Shown piece after piece: positions 17,906 through 27,116 of a stretch of DNA of 64,000 nucleotides. The notes beneath the pieces are model-generated. The model saw only the letters and a list, made by a program, of their open reading frames with translations, was not told the DNA's origin and made no database searches. The DNA is from Massilioclostridium coli (GTDB lineage: Bacteria > Bacillota > Clostridia > Oscillospirales > Ruminococcaceae): contig NZ_FMIZ01000007.1 of assembly GCF_900095865.1 (NCBI RefSeq), positions 1,548,530-1,612,529 on the forward strand, read 5' to 3'. A program made the translations under genes and the position numbers. How positions within the stretch are numbered: position 1 is the stretch's first letter; each line of letters begins with the position of its first letter.

Positions 17906-17952
17906 ACATCTATACTATAAGATTAAAAAATGAAACCCCTTGTTTCTCTTGT

Positions 17953-17967
17953 GGTCGGGATTCGAAC
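17953..17967 (-). other. tRNA T-arm-like fragment, possible attachment-site remnant
   Basis: On the minus strand GTTCGAATCCCGACC is the standard T-loop plus 3' stem of many tRNAs, but the 5' stem partner and the rest of a cloverleaf are absent. Tyrosine integrases commonly use this region of tRNA genes as attachment core, leaving such a fragment at the distal end. Confidence 0.35.
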
Positions 17968-18320
17968 TATTATTGCATCTATTATGCAAATCTTACTTAC
18001 TATTTTATCTCTTTCATTCCATGTTTCAGTATCACATTTATCGTTAACTCTCTTAGTGAGATTCCCATTATCTCCACTTGATTGGATGTTATAACAAAAT
18101 TTTTGTACATCACTTCTGTATCTGCTAGTTTTATAGAAGTGATACAAACGCTGGGCTTTATTTTATCCAACGTATTTTAGAGATGTGTGTACTTATATAT
18201 ACAAAACAATTGAGATCCTACTATATATCCGAAATGTTCCTATCATTCAAACAATTTTAAGGGTATATTGTTTTTATCAATTTCCAACTCAGTATAAAAC
18301 CCATTTTTGAGCTGGTTCCC

Positions 18321-18578
18321 ATGATTTTATTTTTAGTACTTGCCAATATTGTGTTAACGATGTTTATAGCTAGCGGACAAATTTTACAAGAGGTGCTGAC
18401 GGTATTGTTGTTAGGATTCGGTTTACAATGTATCATTGCGATTCTATCAGCAGCATATGTATTGTTCTGGTTCTAATTATCAATGGGAATAATATCAATC
18501 TTATCCACCATATTGATTCCACTGCTCTTTCTCTTATTCGTTGATTATTTTGTACTTACGTCCCAAAAATTAACATAA
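18321..18578 (+). pseudogene. Interrupted small membrane protein
   Basis: An ATG frame of 51 very hydrophobic residues (18321-18476, MILFLVLANIVLTMFIASG onward) stops at TAA. The same frame reopens two codons later as 31 more hydrophobic residues (18483-18578). Together they would make an 80-90-residue protein with about three transmembrane helices. No ribosome-binding site or family was recognised, so it is either a decayed gene or chance. Confidence 0.3.
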
Positions 18579-18590
18579 CTAAAACATGAT

Positions 18591-18645
18591 AAAAAAGAAA
18601 GGCTGATATTAATAGTTTAATATCAGCCTTTCTTTTTTATTATTG
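18591..18645 (-). terminator. Terminator of the solute-binding lipoprotein gene (bidirectional shape)
   Basis: AAAGAAAGGCTGATATTAA and its complement form a long perfect hairpin flanked by A and T runs, immediately 3' of the leftward gene ending at 18656. Confidence 0.85.
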
Positions 18646-18655
18646 TTATAAGAGA

Positions 18656-19462
18656 TTATTCATCAAAACTAATGATATCTTCCCCAAACCATTTTTCGGA
18701 GATTTCAGCGCCTTTTCCACTGTCAATTACTTTTTGGATTGCTTCTTCCACTTTATCTTTTAATTCATCATTGCCTTTTTTCACTGCAATAACATATTCT
18801 TCTTCTGATAATTCATCTTCCAAAATGCGGAATTTTCCTTCATTAGTTTCCAAACTAGTATAATATTTCGCAACTACTTTGTCTACCACCATCGCTTCAG
18901 TACGTCCCATTTCAATATCCTGGAAACAATCCACATTACTGGATAGTTCAGAAACAGAACCTACCTTAGAAGCAATCTCATCTTTATCCAAAGCATCTTT
19001 TGCACTGGAGTCTTTTTGCAGGCAAATATTTTTGCCTTCCAAATCATCTTTTTTGTTAATAGAACTATCGGCAGGCACTACAATTACCTGTGCATTATCC
19101 AAATATGCTTTGGTTAAAGTCATCCCTTCCTCACGCTCTGGGGTTTTGGTAAAGCCATTCCAAATCATATCAATACTTCCAGTATCCAATTCCATTTCTT
19201 TGGAAGCCCAGTCGATTGGCTGATATTTAAAAGTAACGCCCATTTCTTCCGCAACAGCGTCCCCCAAGTCAATATCAAAACCAATAATATTACCGGAATC
19301 ATCTTTAAACCCCATTGGTGGAAATTCTGGGTCTAAACCAATTACATAGGTATCTTTGTTCGCTGCATCGCCAGTAGTGTCTGCGTTTCCACCTCCACAT
19401 CCAGCAAATACAGTTAAAGATAATGCTGCCGCTAATATAACAGATAAAATTCTTTTTTTCAT
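18656..19462 (-). CDS. Polar amino-acid ABC transporter substrate-binding lipoprotein
   Basis: The ATG at 19460-19462 (MKKRILSVIL) follows AAAGGAG by eight bases and gives 268 residues. A lipoprotein signal peptide ends in VFAGC, so the mature protein is anchored by its Cys on the outer face. The SBP family-3 fold is evident: YVIGLDPEFPPMGFKDDSGNIIGFDIDLGDAVAEEMG, then the W(N)G substrate loop, SSAKDALD and YYTSLETNEG. It should bind an amino acid for an ABC importer. No permease or ATPase gene adjoins it, so it is an orphan binding protein here. Confidence 0.93.
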   Translation of the reverse strand: MKKRILSVILAAALSLTVFAGCGGGNADTTGDAANKDTYVIGLDPEFPPMGFKDDSGNIIGFDIDLGDAVAEEMGVTFKYQPIDWASKEMELDTGSIDMIWNGFTKTPEREEGMTLTKAYLDNAQVIVVPADSSINKKDDLEGKNICLQKDSSAKDALDKDEIASKVGSVSELSSNVDCFQDIEMGRTEAMVVDKVVAKYYTSLETNEGKFRILEDELSEEEYVIAVKKGNDELKDKVEEAIQKVIDSGKGAEISEKWFGEDIISFDE

Positions 19463-19715
19463 AATATACACTCCTTTTAATCAAATTCATAAGTTAAGTT
19501 ATGAATTTATTATACACTTTACTACATTAAATTGCTAACACGATAAACTGTTAAAAAATAAGAATATTCCGCATTATCTCCGTCTTTCTCCTTATATCTT
19601 TTTATTTTACAATATTTTAACAGTATTTTTTACTTGTCATATTTTTGTCCATAGACTTTAAGTGCCTATTTTGATATAATATGTTATATGGAAATAATCA
19701 AATTAAAGGATGTTG

Positions 19716-20693
19716 ATGATGAATTCTCAAAAATTGACCTTTACTTTTCCCAGTTCTAACGGAAAAGATACCATATATGGCGTGATTTGGACCCCTCTTA
19801 CTCCTCCAAAAGCAATCTTACAAGTCACCCATGGTATGTGTGAATATATAGAACGTTATGAAGAATTTGCCCAATTTTTAAATGGATATGGGGTAATAGT
19901 CTGTGGACACGACCATTTAGGGCATGGACAAACTGTAACAGAATGGAACCAGAATGACTTAGGTTATTTTGGAGAAAAAGATGGATATCAATATCTTGTA
20001 AAAGACGTACGCCAATGTTATTTGGAAATGAAAAAGCGATACCCTGACCTCCCCTATTTCTTATTAGGGCATAGTATGGGCTCTTTTATTACCAGAAAAT
20101 ACATTACTAAATATGGGAAAGAATTGGATGGTTATATTTGTTGCGGCACTTCTGGACCAAGAAGAGGACATTTTAAAATCACCTTAGCGGACTGGATTTG
20201 CAAATTAAAAGGCACAAGGCATCGCAGTAAACTGTTACAATCCCTTGTGTTTTTTCAGTATAACCGCCGTTGCCGCCCCAGAAACCAAACTCCATATGCC
20301 TGGGTATGCAGCGACAGGCAGGTTACAGAAGAATATGAAAATGATCCAAAATGTACCTTTATTTTTACTGCCAGTGGGTTCCGCGATTTATTTCATCTGT
20401 TAACAGAAGTCTCTCAAAAGGCGTGGGCATCTAAAGTCCCTAAAAAGCTGCCTTTCCTTCTGATTGCGGGAAAATCTGACCCCGTCGGGAATTATGGAAA
20501 AGGTGTCTGGAAGGTCCGAAATGAATTGTATTTTGCCAACCTCAAAGATTTAGAATGTATCCTTTATCCCAACATGAGACATGAAATCCTAAACGAAGTG
20601 GGTAAATTAAAAGTATATAACGACATTTTAGATTGGATCTTAAACCACGTCAAAAAGAAAAAAACAACTGACAACACCAACTACAATCAATAG
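19716..20693 (+). CDS. Alpha/beta hydrolase, lysophospholipase/monoacylglycerol-lipase-like
   Basis: The protein has about 325 residues; several ATGs follow AAAGGA (19710, 19716, 19719), so the exact start is uncertain. Serine-hydrolase features are HGMCEYIERYEEFAQFL near residue 40, GHDHLGHGQT, and the nucleophile elbow LLGHSMGSF near 120. A late Asp in GKSDPVGNYGKG and His in MRHEILNE complete the triad. No signal peptide is seen, so it probably acts in the cytoplasm on lipid or other esters. It is monocistronic with its own terminator. Confidence 0.88.
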   Translation: MMNSQKLTFTFPSSNGKDTIYGVIWTPLTPPKAILQVTHGMCEYIERYEEFAQFLNGYGVIVCGHDHLGHGQTVTEWNQNDLGYFGEKDGYQYLVKDVRQCYLEMKKRYPDLPYFLLGHSMGSFITRKYITKYGKELDGYICCGTSGPRRGHFKITLADWICKLKGTRHRSKLLQSLVFFQYNRRCRPRNQTPYAWVCSDRQVTEEYENDPKCTFIFTASGFRDLFHLLTEVSQKAWASKVPKKLPFLLIAGKSDPVGNYGKGVWKVRNELYFANLKDLECILYPNMRHEILNEVGKLKVYNDILDWILNHVKKKKTTDNTNYNQ

Positions 20694-20694
20694 T

Positions 20695-20737
20695 TAAAAG
20701 GCTTGATGGAAAAATTACCATCAAGCCTTTTCCTTTT
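20695..20737 (+). terminator. Terminator shared by hydrolase and converging AraC gene
   Basis: AAAAGGCTTGATGG pairs with CCATCAAGCCTTTT around an eight-base A/T loop. A and T runs on both sides allow use from either direction. Confidence 0.85.
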
Positions 20738-21749
20738 ATTGTTTCGATTGGTTCCGATAAGCGTTAGGAGAAATTCCAAATTCTTTTTTGAATACTTTGC
20801 GAAAATAACTTACATCGCTATAACCAACAATCTCTGTGATTTCCGGAATTGTCAAATTGGAATGAGTCAAATAATTGACTGCGTTTTGCATTTTAAACTG
20901 GTGCAAGATTTCATTGAATTTATATCCAGTATACTTATTGATATATCGAGAAAGATGACTGACAGAAAAACCAAATTTTTTTGAGATTTCCTCCAAAGAG
21001 ACAGAGCCACAATGATGCTGTATATAATTTAAAATCTCATTGATATCACTTGGATACTGCCCTTTTTTGGCTGCGTTTTTTTCTTCTTTCTGCCGTGCGA
21101 ACATCGACCAAAGTTCCATCAGTTTAGAATATAAAATTTGTTGGTAATATGGCTTTTTATTGTAAAATTCCCGTATCATTTCCTGTAACAGAAAATTAAT
21201 CCTTGGAGTATTGTCAAATACTAAATAAGGCTGGATTGGACTCATCCCCAAACTTCCAGATAAAAATAGGTTCATTAAATTACTGTCCTGGTAACTTAAA
21301 TCACTGAGGATTTCCGCTGTAAAATTTTTTCGAATCAGGATATTGAATAAAATAGTATCTGGTGTATCCACCCGTGGGGAATGATACGCATAAGGATTCA
21401 TCAATAAAATTTTATTTATGTCCTGATGGATAGTCTGGTCATTAAGCTGGTTGGTTACAGAACCACGGTAGATATAATTAATTTCATAGAAATCATGGTT
21501 ATGTAAAGGGACATCTGAAGTTTCAATTGCATATTTTGTATGGTTGGTGTGGAAAAAAACAGCAACATTCTCATTTTTTGCAAAGGCGTCAAAATTCATC
21601 TCACTATGTTCACTGGAGTATTCTATATTTTTATTAGGAGGTAGTTTTTTTCCTTTTATATTGGACAAAAATTGATAATAAGTATCTAACGCAATCTGGA
21701 TTGCCCCTTCCAAACTAAAAAAAGACTCCAATAGTTCTTCTTTTTCCAT
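20736..21749 (-). CDS. AraC-family regulator with cupin sensor (partner of GH106 at 21977)
   Basis: The 337-residue protein starts with ATG behind GAGGTGA. A leader of about 75 residues precedes a cupin-like ligand domain with HNHDFYEINYIYRGSVTNQL near 95-115. The C-terminal 100 residues carry the two helix-turn-helix units of AraC proteins: LEEISKKFGFSVSHLSRYI and IPEITEIVGYSDVSYFRKVF, ending FGISPNAYRNQ. It is divergent from a GH106-like rhamnosidase with 227 bp between, the usual layout for a local activator responding to the released sugar. Confidence 0.93.
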   Translation of the reverse strand: MEKEELLESFFSLEGAIQIALDTYYQFLSNIKGKKLPPNKNIEYSSEHSEMNFDAFAKNENVAVFFHTNHTKYAIETSDVPLHNHDFYEINYIYRGSVTNQLNDQTIHQDINKILLMNPYAYHSPRVDTPDTILFNILIRKNFTAEILSDLSYQDSNLMNLFLSGSLGMSPIQPYLVFDNTPRINFLLQEMIREFYNKKPYYQQILYSKLMELWSMFARQKEEKNAAKKGQYPSDINEILNYIQHHCGSVSLEEISKKFGFSVSHLSRYINKYTGYKFNEILHQFKMQNAVNYLTHSNLTIPEITEIVGYSDVSYFRKVFKKEFGISPNAYRNQSKQ

Positions 21750-21909
21750 AAAATCACCTCAAAAACTTTGTTCCACTTTTTATTCTATTGTAATTATACT
21801 ATAAAATACATATAATTGATAGGTGTTTTTATTTAATTTCACACAATTCAACAAAGAATTTCCTCAACTCAAGCAAAAAATTACCTCCCCTACTCTACTA
21901 TTTCTAGCG

Positions 21910-21915
21910 TATAAT
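21910..21915 (+). promoter_or_regulatory. Activator-dependent-looking promoter of the GH106 gene
   Basis: A perfect TATAAT lies 62 bp before the start codon, but the -35 position shows only a C/T-rich sequence with two CCTC-type repeats. A good -10 without a -35 fits activation by the divergent AraC protein. Confidence 0.45.
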
Positions 21916-21976
21916 AAAAATCAAGATAAGGTGCGCATCAAATCTAATAAAACTAATACAAAGGAGAGGAAATGAA

Positions 21977-24900
21977 TTGAAACAGAAAAAATTGAGTAAA
22001 TTGTTGGCTGTTGTATTGGGGATTTCCCTGGTAGCCAGCTGTATGGCATCCTCTGTATCCGCAATTGGGTCCGCAGATACTGCACAGGATAGCTTTATCC
22101 AAAAAATGAATGATAAGTTCCAAGACCCTGAGTTGGATTACCATCCAGAAGCAAGGTGGTGGCTAGCGGAAGGTTCTCATACAGACGAAACCCTGAAAGA
22201 ATCCATCCATGAATTATATAACAATGGCTTTGGTGCAGTAGAATTTGTTACCTTAGATGAATCCGCTTACTTGGATGATGCCACTTATGCGTGGGGCTCT
22301 GAAGAATGGATTCATGACACCCATGTTATTATGGAAGAATGCAATAAGCTAGGAATGGGTGTCAGCTTTACTTCCGGAACAAACTGGGCAACTGCAAACT
22401 TAACCAACATTACCCCAGATGATGAATCTGCTTCCCAGGAATTAAGTTACAAAACAGTGGAACTTTCTGCTGGGGAAACATTTAATAGTGTTTTACCTAC
22501 TCCAGAATTGCCAGAAGACGTTACAAAACTAAAATTTGTCAAGGTAATTGCTGCGAAGAGAGCAGAACCTGGTTCCAACCAATTGGTTGAGGATTCCCTC
22601 ACAGATATTTCTGACCAAGTTATTGCCAATGGAGACGGAACCTGGAATATCAATTACACAGCCCCAGATGATGGAGACTATATCCTATTTGGATTCTGGC
22701 AACATGGTACAGGCGAATCCCGTAAACCAGCTGTAACAGGAAAATCCTATACCATTAACTATTTTGATAAAGCGGGCACAAACGCATTAATCCAATATTG
22801 GGATGAAAATGTACTAACTGATGAGATGAAATCCCTTATTAAAGAAAATGGCGATGTTTCCATGTATATGGATTCCTTGGAATTAGGAACCAGAGGAAAA
22901 GATTCCACCAAAAACCTTTGGTGCACTGATTTTCTAGAACAATTTGAACAACGCTGTGGCTATGATGCCAGCAAATATCTCCCTATTTTGATTATGTCCA
23001 GTGGCGGAGGATTTGGCTCTGTCCCTGCTTATCCATATACTTTGGCGGAAAATGAAGAAAAATGTGATGGTATACGCAACGATTTGTTCCAAGTAAATAC
23101 AGAACTGTATATGGATAATTGCTTGGATGTATTGACAGAATGGCTTCACGGATTGGGGATGACACTCCGTGCGGAAAACTCCTATGGTCAATTATTAGAA
23201 ATTTCCCAGCCGATTAAATCTCTGGATTATGTAGAAACAGAATCTTTGGAATTTGGTGTAGAAATGGATAGTTATCGTTCCCAGGCAGGCGGTGCCCATC
23301 TTTACAACAAACTGTTCTCTAGCGAAACGGGCGCAATCTTAGGTGGAAACTACAAAAACAACAACCATTATTTCCGACAGATGTTCTATACTCAATTTGC
23401 AGCCGGAATTCAGAGAACAGTTGTACATGGCTATTCCTCCGAATATGGACCAGAACAAAATGTACAATGGCCAGGTTACGAAGGTATGGGGAAACAATTT
23501 GCAGAACGTTTTAATAAACGCCAACCAAACGCCATTGATTACCCAGAAGTAATGGGGGAACATATTACAAGATTGCAAAAAGTCCTGCGTGAAGGGGTTC
23601 CACAGATGGACTTGGGAATTTTAAGGACAGATTATAACCTGAATAACGGTATTTGGAACAGTGATATTGCTGACTCCGCATTCCATCGCCAAGATGGCTA
23701 TTACTGGAGAGACCAGACATTACAGAATGCTGGCTATACTTATGATTATTTCTCCCCTTATCTACTACAGGATAGTGATATCTCCTATGCGGATGGGTTA
23801 GTTCAGCCAGATGGTCCAGCATATCAGGCTTTACTGATTTACCAAGAAGAAATGCCTTACGAAAGCGCACAAACTTTATTACAATGGGCAAAAGATGGCT
23901 TGCCAATAGTAATTGTAGAAGGGGAAACTACTGAAATCATCGCAGGCAAAAACTCTGTAACGAAAATAAACCATGGCGGTGCTATTACTACAGGATGCAA
24001 TGATGGAAAAGATGCGGAATTAGCCCAAGTAATGGATGAAATCAAATCTTTAGATAATGTTGCAGCTGTACAAACACAGGAAGAAGCCTATGATGCTTTA
24101 ATCGGTTTGGGAGTTCATCCACGTGCAGAATACACCGAATCTAACCAGACATTGCTCTCAGTTATGCGGAAGGACGATGATGCAAGTTATTTGTATTTAT
24201 ACAACTACATGTATGAAAATCCTGATAACTACTATACTGGACAAGTAGCGGTAGATGGCATTTACCAGCCATATGTGCTGGATACTTGGAGCGGAAACAT
24301 TGAGGAAATCAACAATTGTGCTTACCAAGATGGCAAAACCATCTTGGATGTCAATTTAGCTCCTGGTGAAGTAATGGTATTCGCTTTAGATCCCAACAAC
24401 CAAGTTGAAAATTCAGTAATTTCTTCAAAAAATGTACAGAAATCAATCATGGAAAATGGTTCTAATATCTTATATATTCCAGAGAGCGGAACAGCTTCAG
24501 TTCAATACGCAGATGGGAAAACATATTCAACCAACGTGGAAGTTCCAGAAGACATCCCACTAAGCACCTGGGATGTTACCATACAATCTTGGGAACCTGG
24601 TGATAAAATTACCCGCAGTGAAACCAGAAATGGAATTACAACCACCGAAGCAACCTATACCACAAATAAAGTGGATATCCATGTAGGGGAAACCGAATTA
24701 ATTCCATGGAAAGACATGCAACAGGTTGGCCCAGAAGTATCCGGTGTTGGTACTTATACTACTACCTTTAACCTTCCGGAAAACTGGAATGTAAAAACAA
24801 ATGGATTAGAATTTTGCGCGGATTCCTTCTGTGGAGGAACAGCAGCAATCTTTGTGAATGGAACTCAAGTTCCAGTGGATATGGACAGTTGCATTGCTGA

Positions 24901-25873
24901 TATTTCAGACTATGTACAACTTGGAGAAAATACCATCCAGGTAAGAGTAACCAGCAGTTTACGTAACAGAATGATTGAGCAGCAGTACTCCGGCTGGATG
25001 GGTGAAATGCAACCAGATAACTATGGTATGACAGGAGATGTAGTTTTACAAACTTATACCAAAGTGGCAACAGTAAATAAAGGTATCTTAAATTCTGTCA
25101 TTGCCTATGCGGAAAGCGCAAAAGCAAGTAGCGAATATGACAACGCTATTGAAAGCGTACAAAAATCCTTCGATGAGGCGCTGACAAATGCGAAAGTTGT
25201 TGCCGAGAATATGTATGCTTCTCAACAAGAAATAGATTCCGCATGGATAGACTTATTGAATGAAATTCATAAACTAGGTTTTACCGCAGGGGATAAAACA
25301 GAATTGGACCAACTAATTGCAGCAGCGGAAAAGATTGACCTGGATAAATATGTAGAAACAGGTAAAACGGAATTTATCACAGCATTGAAAGAAGCACAAA
25401 AAGTCTATCAAGATGGCGATGCTATGCAGGCAGAAATTAATGAAGTGGCAGATAATCTGCTGAATACAATGCTCAATCTGAGATACAAAGCGGATAAATC
25501 CATCCTGGAAGAAGTATTGGCAGCAGCCAATAATCTGGACGCAACTGCATACACAGCAGAATCCTACAGTGCATTAACAGCAGCAGTAGCAGAAGCCAAC
25601 ACAGTAATGGATAACAAAAACGCAACTCAGAATGAAGTAGATGTAGCGGTAGCGAATATACAAAAAGCAATGGATGACCTAGTAACAGTAGAGGACACAA
25701 CAACAGAAATACCATCTATAGAAGCTGTAGATGGAAATACGATCCAGACAGGACAGGAAACCATAACTGCCAAAACGAACGCAGCAAAAACAGGGGACTT
25801 TGCACCAATCGCAGGATTGGCAGCAATCACTTTAGCAGGAGCAGCGCTATTGTTTACCCGCAGAAAAAAATAA
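21977..25873 (+). CDS. Surface-anchored GH106-like alpha-L-rhamnosidase 1
   Basis: The 1298-residue secreted enzyme starts at TTG behind AAGGAGAGG; a preceding ATG opens only a two-codon frame (ATGAATTGA). Order: signal peptide to about 30; a GH106-type barrel beginning ARWWLAEGSHTDETLKESI near 58; the conserved glutamate region SSETGAILGG near 448 and VVHGYSSEYG near 484; a C-terminal jelly-roll with AAIFVNGTQVPV near 950; FIVAR-type modules at about 1033-1235; and a sorting signal with KTGD near 1271, a helix and RRKK. GH106 enzymes release alpha-L-rhamnose from pectic RG-I/RG-II and similar glycans. Specificity cannot be read from sequence. Confidence 0.87.
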   Translation: MKQKKLSKLLAVVLGISLVASCMASSVSAIGSADTAQDSFIQKMNDKFQDPELDYHPEARWWLAEGSHTDETLKESIHELYNNGFGAVEFVTLDESAYLDDATYAWGSEEWIHDTHVIMEECNKLGMGVSFTSGTNWATANLTNITPDDESASQELSYKTVELSAGETFNSVLPTPELPEDVTKLKFVKVIAAKRAEPGSNQLVEDSLTDISDQVIANGDGTWNINYTAPDDGDYILFGFWQHGTGESRKPAVTGKSYTINYFDKAGTNALIQYWDENVLTDEMKSLIKENGDVSMYMDSLELGTRGKDSTKNLWCTDFLEQFEQRCGYDASKYLPILIMSSGGGFGSVPAYPYTLAENEEKCDGIRNDLFQVNTELYMDNCLDVLTEWLHGLGMTLRAENSYGQLLEISQPIKSLDYVETESLEFGVEMDSYRSQAGGAHLYNKLFSSETGAILGGNYKNNNHYFRQMFYTQFAAGIQRTVVHGYSSEYGPEQNVQWPGYEGMGKQFAERFNKRQPNAIDYPEVMGEHITRLQKVLREGVPQMDLGILRTDYNLNNGIWNSDIADSAFHRQDGYYWRDQTLQNAGYTYDYFSPYLLQDSDISYADGLVQPDGPAYQALLIYQEEMPYESAQTLLQWAKDGLPIVIVEGETTEIIAGKNSVTKINHGGAITTGCNDGKDAELAQVMDEIKSLDNVAAVQTQEEAYDALIGLGVHPRAEYTESNQTLLSVMRKDDDASYLYLYNYMYENPDNYYTGQVAVDGIYQPYVLDTWSGNIEEINNCAYQDGKTILDVNLAPGEVMVFALDPNNQVENSVISSKNVQKSIMENGSNILYIPESGTASVQYADGKTYSTNVEVPEDIPLSTWDVTIQSWEPGDKITRSETRNGITTTEATYTTNKVDIHVGETELIPWKDMQQVGPEVSGVGTYTTTFNLPENWNVKTNGLEFCADSFCGGTAAIFVNGTQVPVDMDSCIADISDYVQLGENTIQVRVTSSLRNRMIEQQYSGWMGEMQPDNYGMTGDVVLQTYTKVATVNKGILNSVIAYAESAKASSEYDNAIESVQKSFDEALTNAKVVAENMYASQQEIDSAWIDLLNEIHKLGFTAGDKTELDQLIAAAEKIDLDKYVETGKTEFITALKEAQKVYQDGDAMQAEINEVADNLLNTMLNLRYKADKSILEEVLAAANNLDATAYTAESYSALTAAVAEANTVMDNKNATQNEVDVAVANIQKAMDDLVTVEDTTTEIPSIEAVDGNTIQTGQETITAKTNAAKTGDFAPIAGLAAITLAGAALLFTRRKK

Positions 25874-25910
25874 CTTATTATAACCTTTTTCTCTTTCTCT
25901 CAATATAAAA
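25830..25910 (+). repeat. 81-bp 3'-end repeat, copy 1
   Basis: The last 14 codons and the first 40 bases after the stop match 30373-30453 with two substitutions. The match ends abruptly at 25910, where this copy continues into its terminator. Confidence 0.8.
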
Positions 25911-25958
25911 TAAGTACCCCGGTTTTTCTAATAGAAAAGCCAGGGTACTTATTTTATC
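25907..25958 (+). terminator. Terminator between converging GH106 and AraC genes
   Basis: AAATAAGTACCC-GG-TTTTCT and its complement form a long hairpin with T-runs in both directions. Confidence 0.85.
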
Positions 25959-25978
25959 TACATCAATAACCAAACGCT

Positions 25979-26917
25979 TTATTGATGTTGCTTTCGGTAA
26001 TCCTTTGGAGTAAATCCATATTTATTTCTGAATTTACGAATAAACCAAGTAGAATTTGTATAACCAATCGAGTACATAATAGCTTGGATGGAGTCATCCG
26101 TTTCAATTAAATTTTGGGCAGCTTGTGTAAGCCTGATATTTAATAGAATATCAGAAAAGCTCTGTCCACAATATTGTTTAATCATCCGAGATAGATAAGC
26201 CGGCGCATAGTTAAAATGTTCCGCTAAACTGGATAGGTTAATCTGGTTGGAATGCTCTGTGATATACTGTATTATTTCATGAATGTCCCTCCCAGTCCTA
26301 TTTTCAGGATCCCCTAACGTTGCAAATCTTTGATATTGATAGGTCAATTCGGTAAGCAAAGTTGAAAATAAACCCAATAATAATTCATTTTTGTTTGTTC
26401 TGGAAGAATGTTCGCAGGTAATCATAAGTTGAAGGATTGTTTCATAAATACACTCCTGGCTGTCCCGATGGAACAGAAGATAATTCTGGGATTTCATCTG
26501 ATATTGAAATGTTTCCTGGAAAAAAGACGATATAAATGAAGAAGAATGAGTAATAGTGAGAAAACAGTCTTGGAATACTTCTGGAAGAACCAAAAGGTTA
26601 AACGCAACATCCTTTGTATTATCTCCTTGAAAAATCTGATGTTTCGCATTCAAATTCATTAAACATAAGTCTCCTTCGACCAAATCAAGTGATTCCCCAT
26701 CCACAATAGTAGTTAAATTTCCTTTATAAAGATACAAAAATTCAAAAAAAGGATGTTGGTGGATTTTGGTATGTACCCAGGAAGGATGAAAAATTGTCAA
26801 TATAGGAGAAAAATCTTTGGTCCCAAAATTGGATATTTTATTTTTAAATTGATTAATGCAGGTTTCCTGCTGTTCTTCTGATACTGCATAGCCAAGATGG
26901 AATGGTAATAAATTCAA
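25979..26917 (-). CDS. AraC-family regulator with cupin sensor (partner of GH106 at 27117)
   Basis: The 312-residue protein reads from a TTG start behind GGGGAT. The cupin-like sensor shows HQHPFFEFLYLYKGNLTTIV near 56-75. The C-terminal HTH pair has LSSLAEHFNYAPAYLSRMI and IQAIMYSIGYTNSTWFIRKF, ending YGFTPKDYRKQHQ. It is divergent from the next GH106-like gene (199 bp apart) and converges on the previous one with a terminator between, so it belongs with the downstream enzyme. Confidence 0.92.
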   Translation of the reverse strand: MNLLPFHLGYAVSEEQQETCINQFKNKISNFGTKDFSPILTIFHPSWVHTKIHQHPFFEFLYLYKGNLTTIVDGESLDLVEGDLCLMNLNAKHQIFQGDNTKDVAFNLLVLPEVFQDCFLTITHSSSFISSFFQETFQYQMKSQNYLLFHRDSQECIYETILQLMITCEHSSRTNKNELLLGLFSTLLTELTYQYQRFATLGDPENRTGRDIHEIIQYITEHSNQINLSSLAEHFNYAPAYLSRMIKQYCGQSFSDILLNIRLTQAAQNLIETDDSIQAIMYSIGYTNSTWFIRKFRNKYGFTPKDYRKQHQ

Positions 26918-27037
26918 AAGATCATCCCCATAGTTGTTTTTTATTTTATTATAACAAAAATAATGATAAATAGAAACAGGTAAAAATATGTTGATGAATA
27001 GGCATGATTTGTTACAGAAAAAATAAATTCTGATTGA

Positions 27038-27043
27038 TATAAT
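27038..27043 (+). promoter_or_regulatory. Promoter -10 of GH106 gene 2
   Basis: TATAAT stands 73 bp before the ATG with no recognisable -35, the same pattern as the other AraC-paired GH106 genes. Confidence 0.45.
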
Positions 27044-27116
27044 AAAAGCGTCGACAAAAGCATCTCAGAGGATCTTATCAATAAAATGCGTTTTAAATTT
27101 TAAAAGGAGAAAAGAT

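Larger units (their letters stand above)
17906..18590. other. Decayed intergenic region with tRNA-like fragment and ORF remnant
   Basis: About 700 bases with no intact gene. It contains a minus-strand piece that reads like the 3' half of a tRNA T-arm (17953-17967) and an interrupted membrane-protein frame (18321-18578). These suggest residues of a past insertion or deletion. Confidence 0.5.

Noticed and set aside
17923-18147. 74-residue minus-strand ORF after asnS
   Set aside because: It spans the tRNA-like fragment, has no recognisable domain or ribosome-binding site, and looks like chance.
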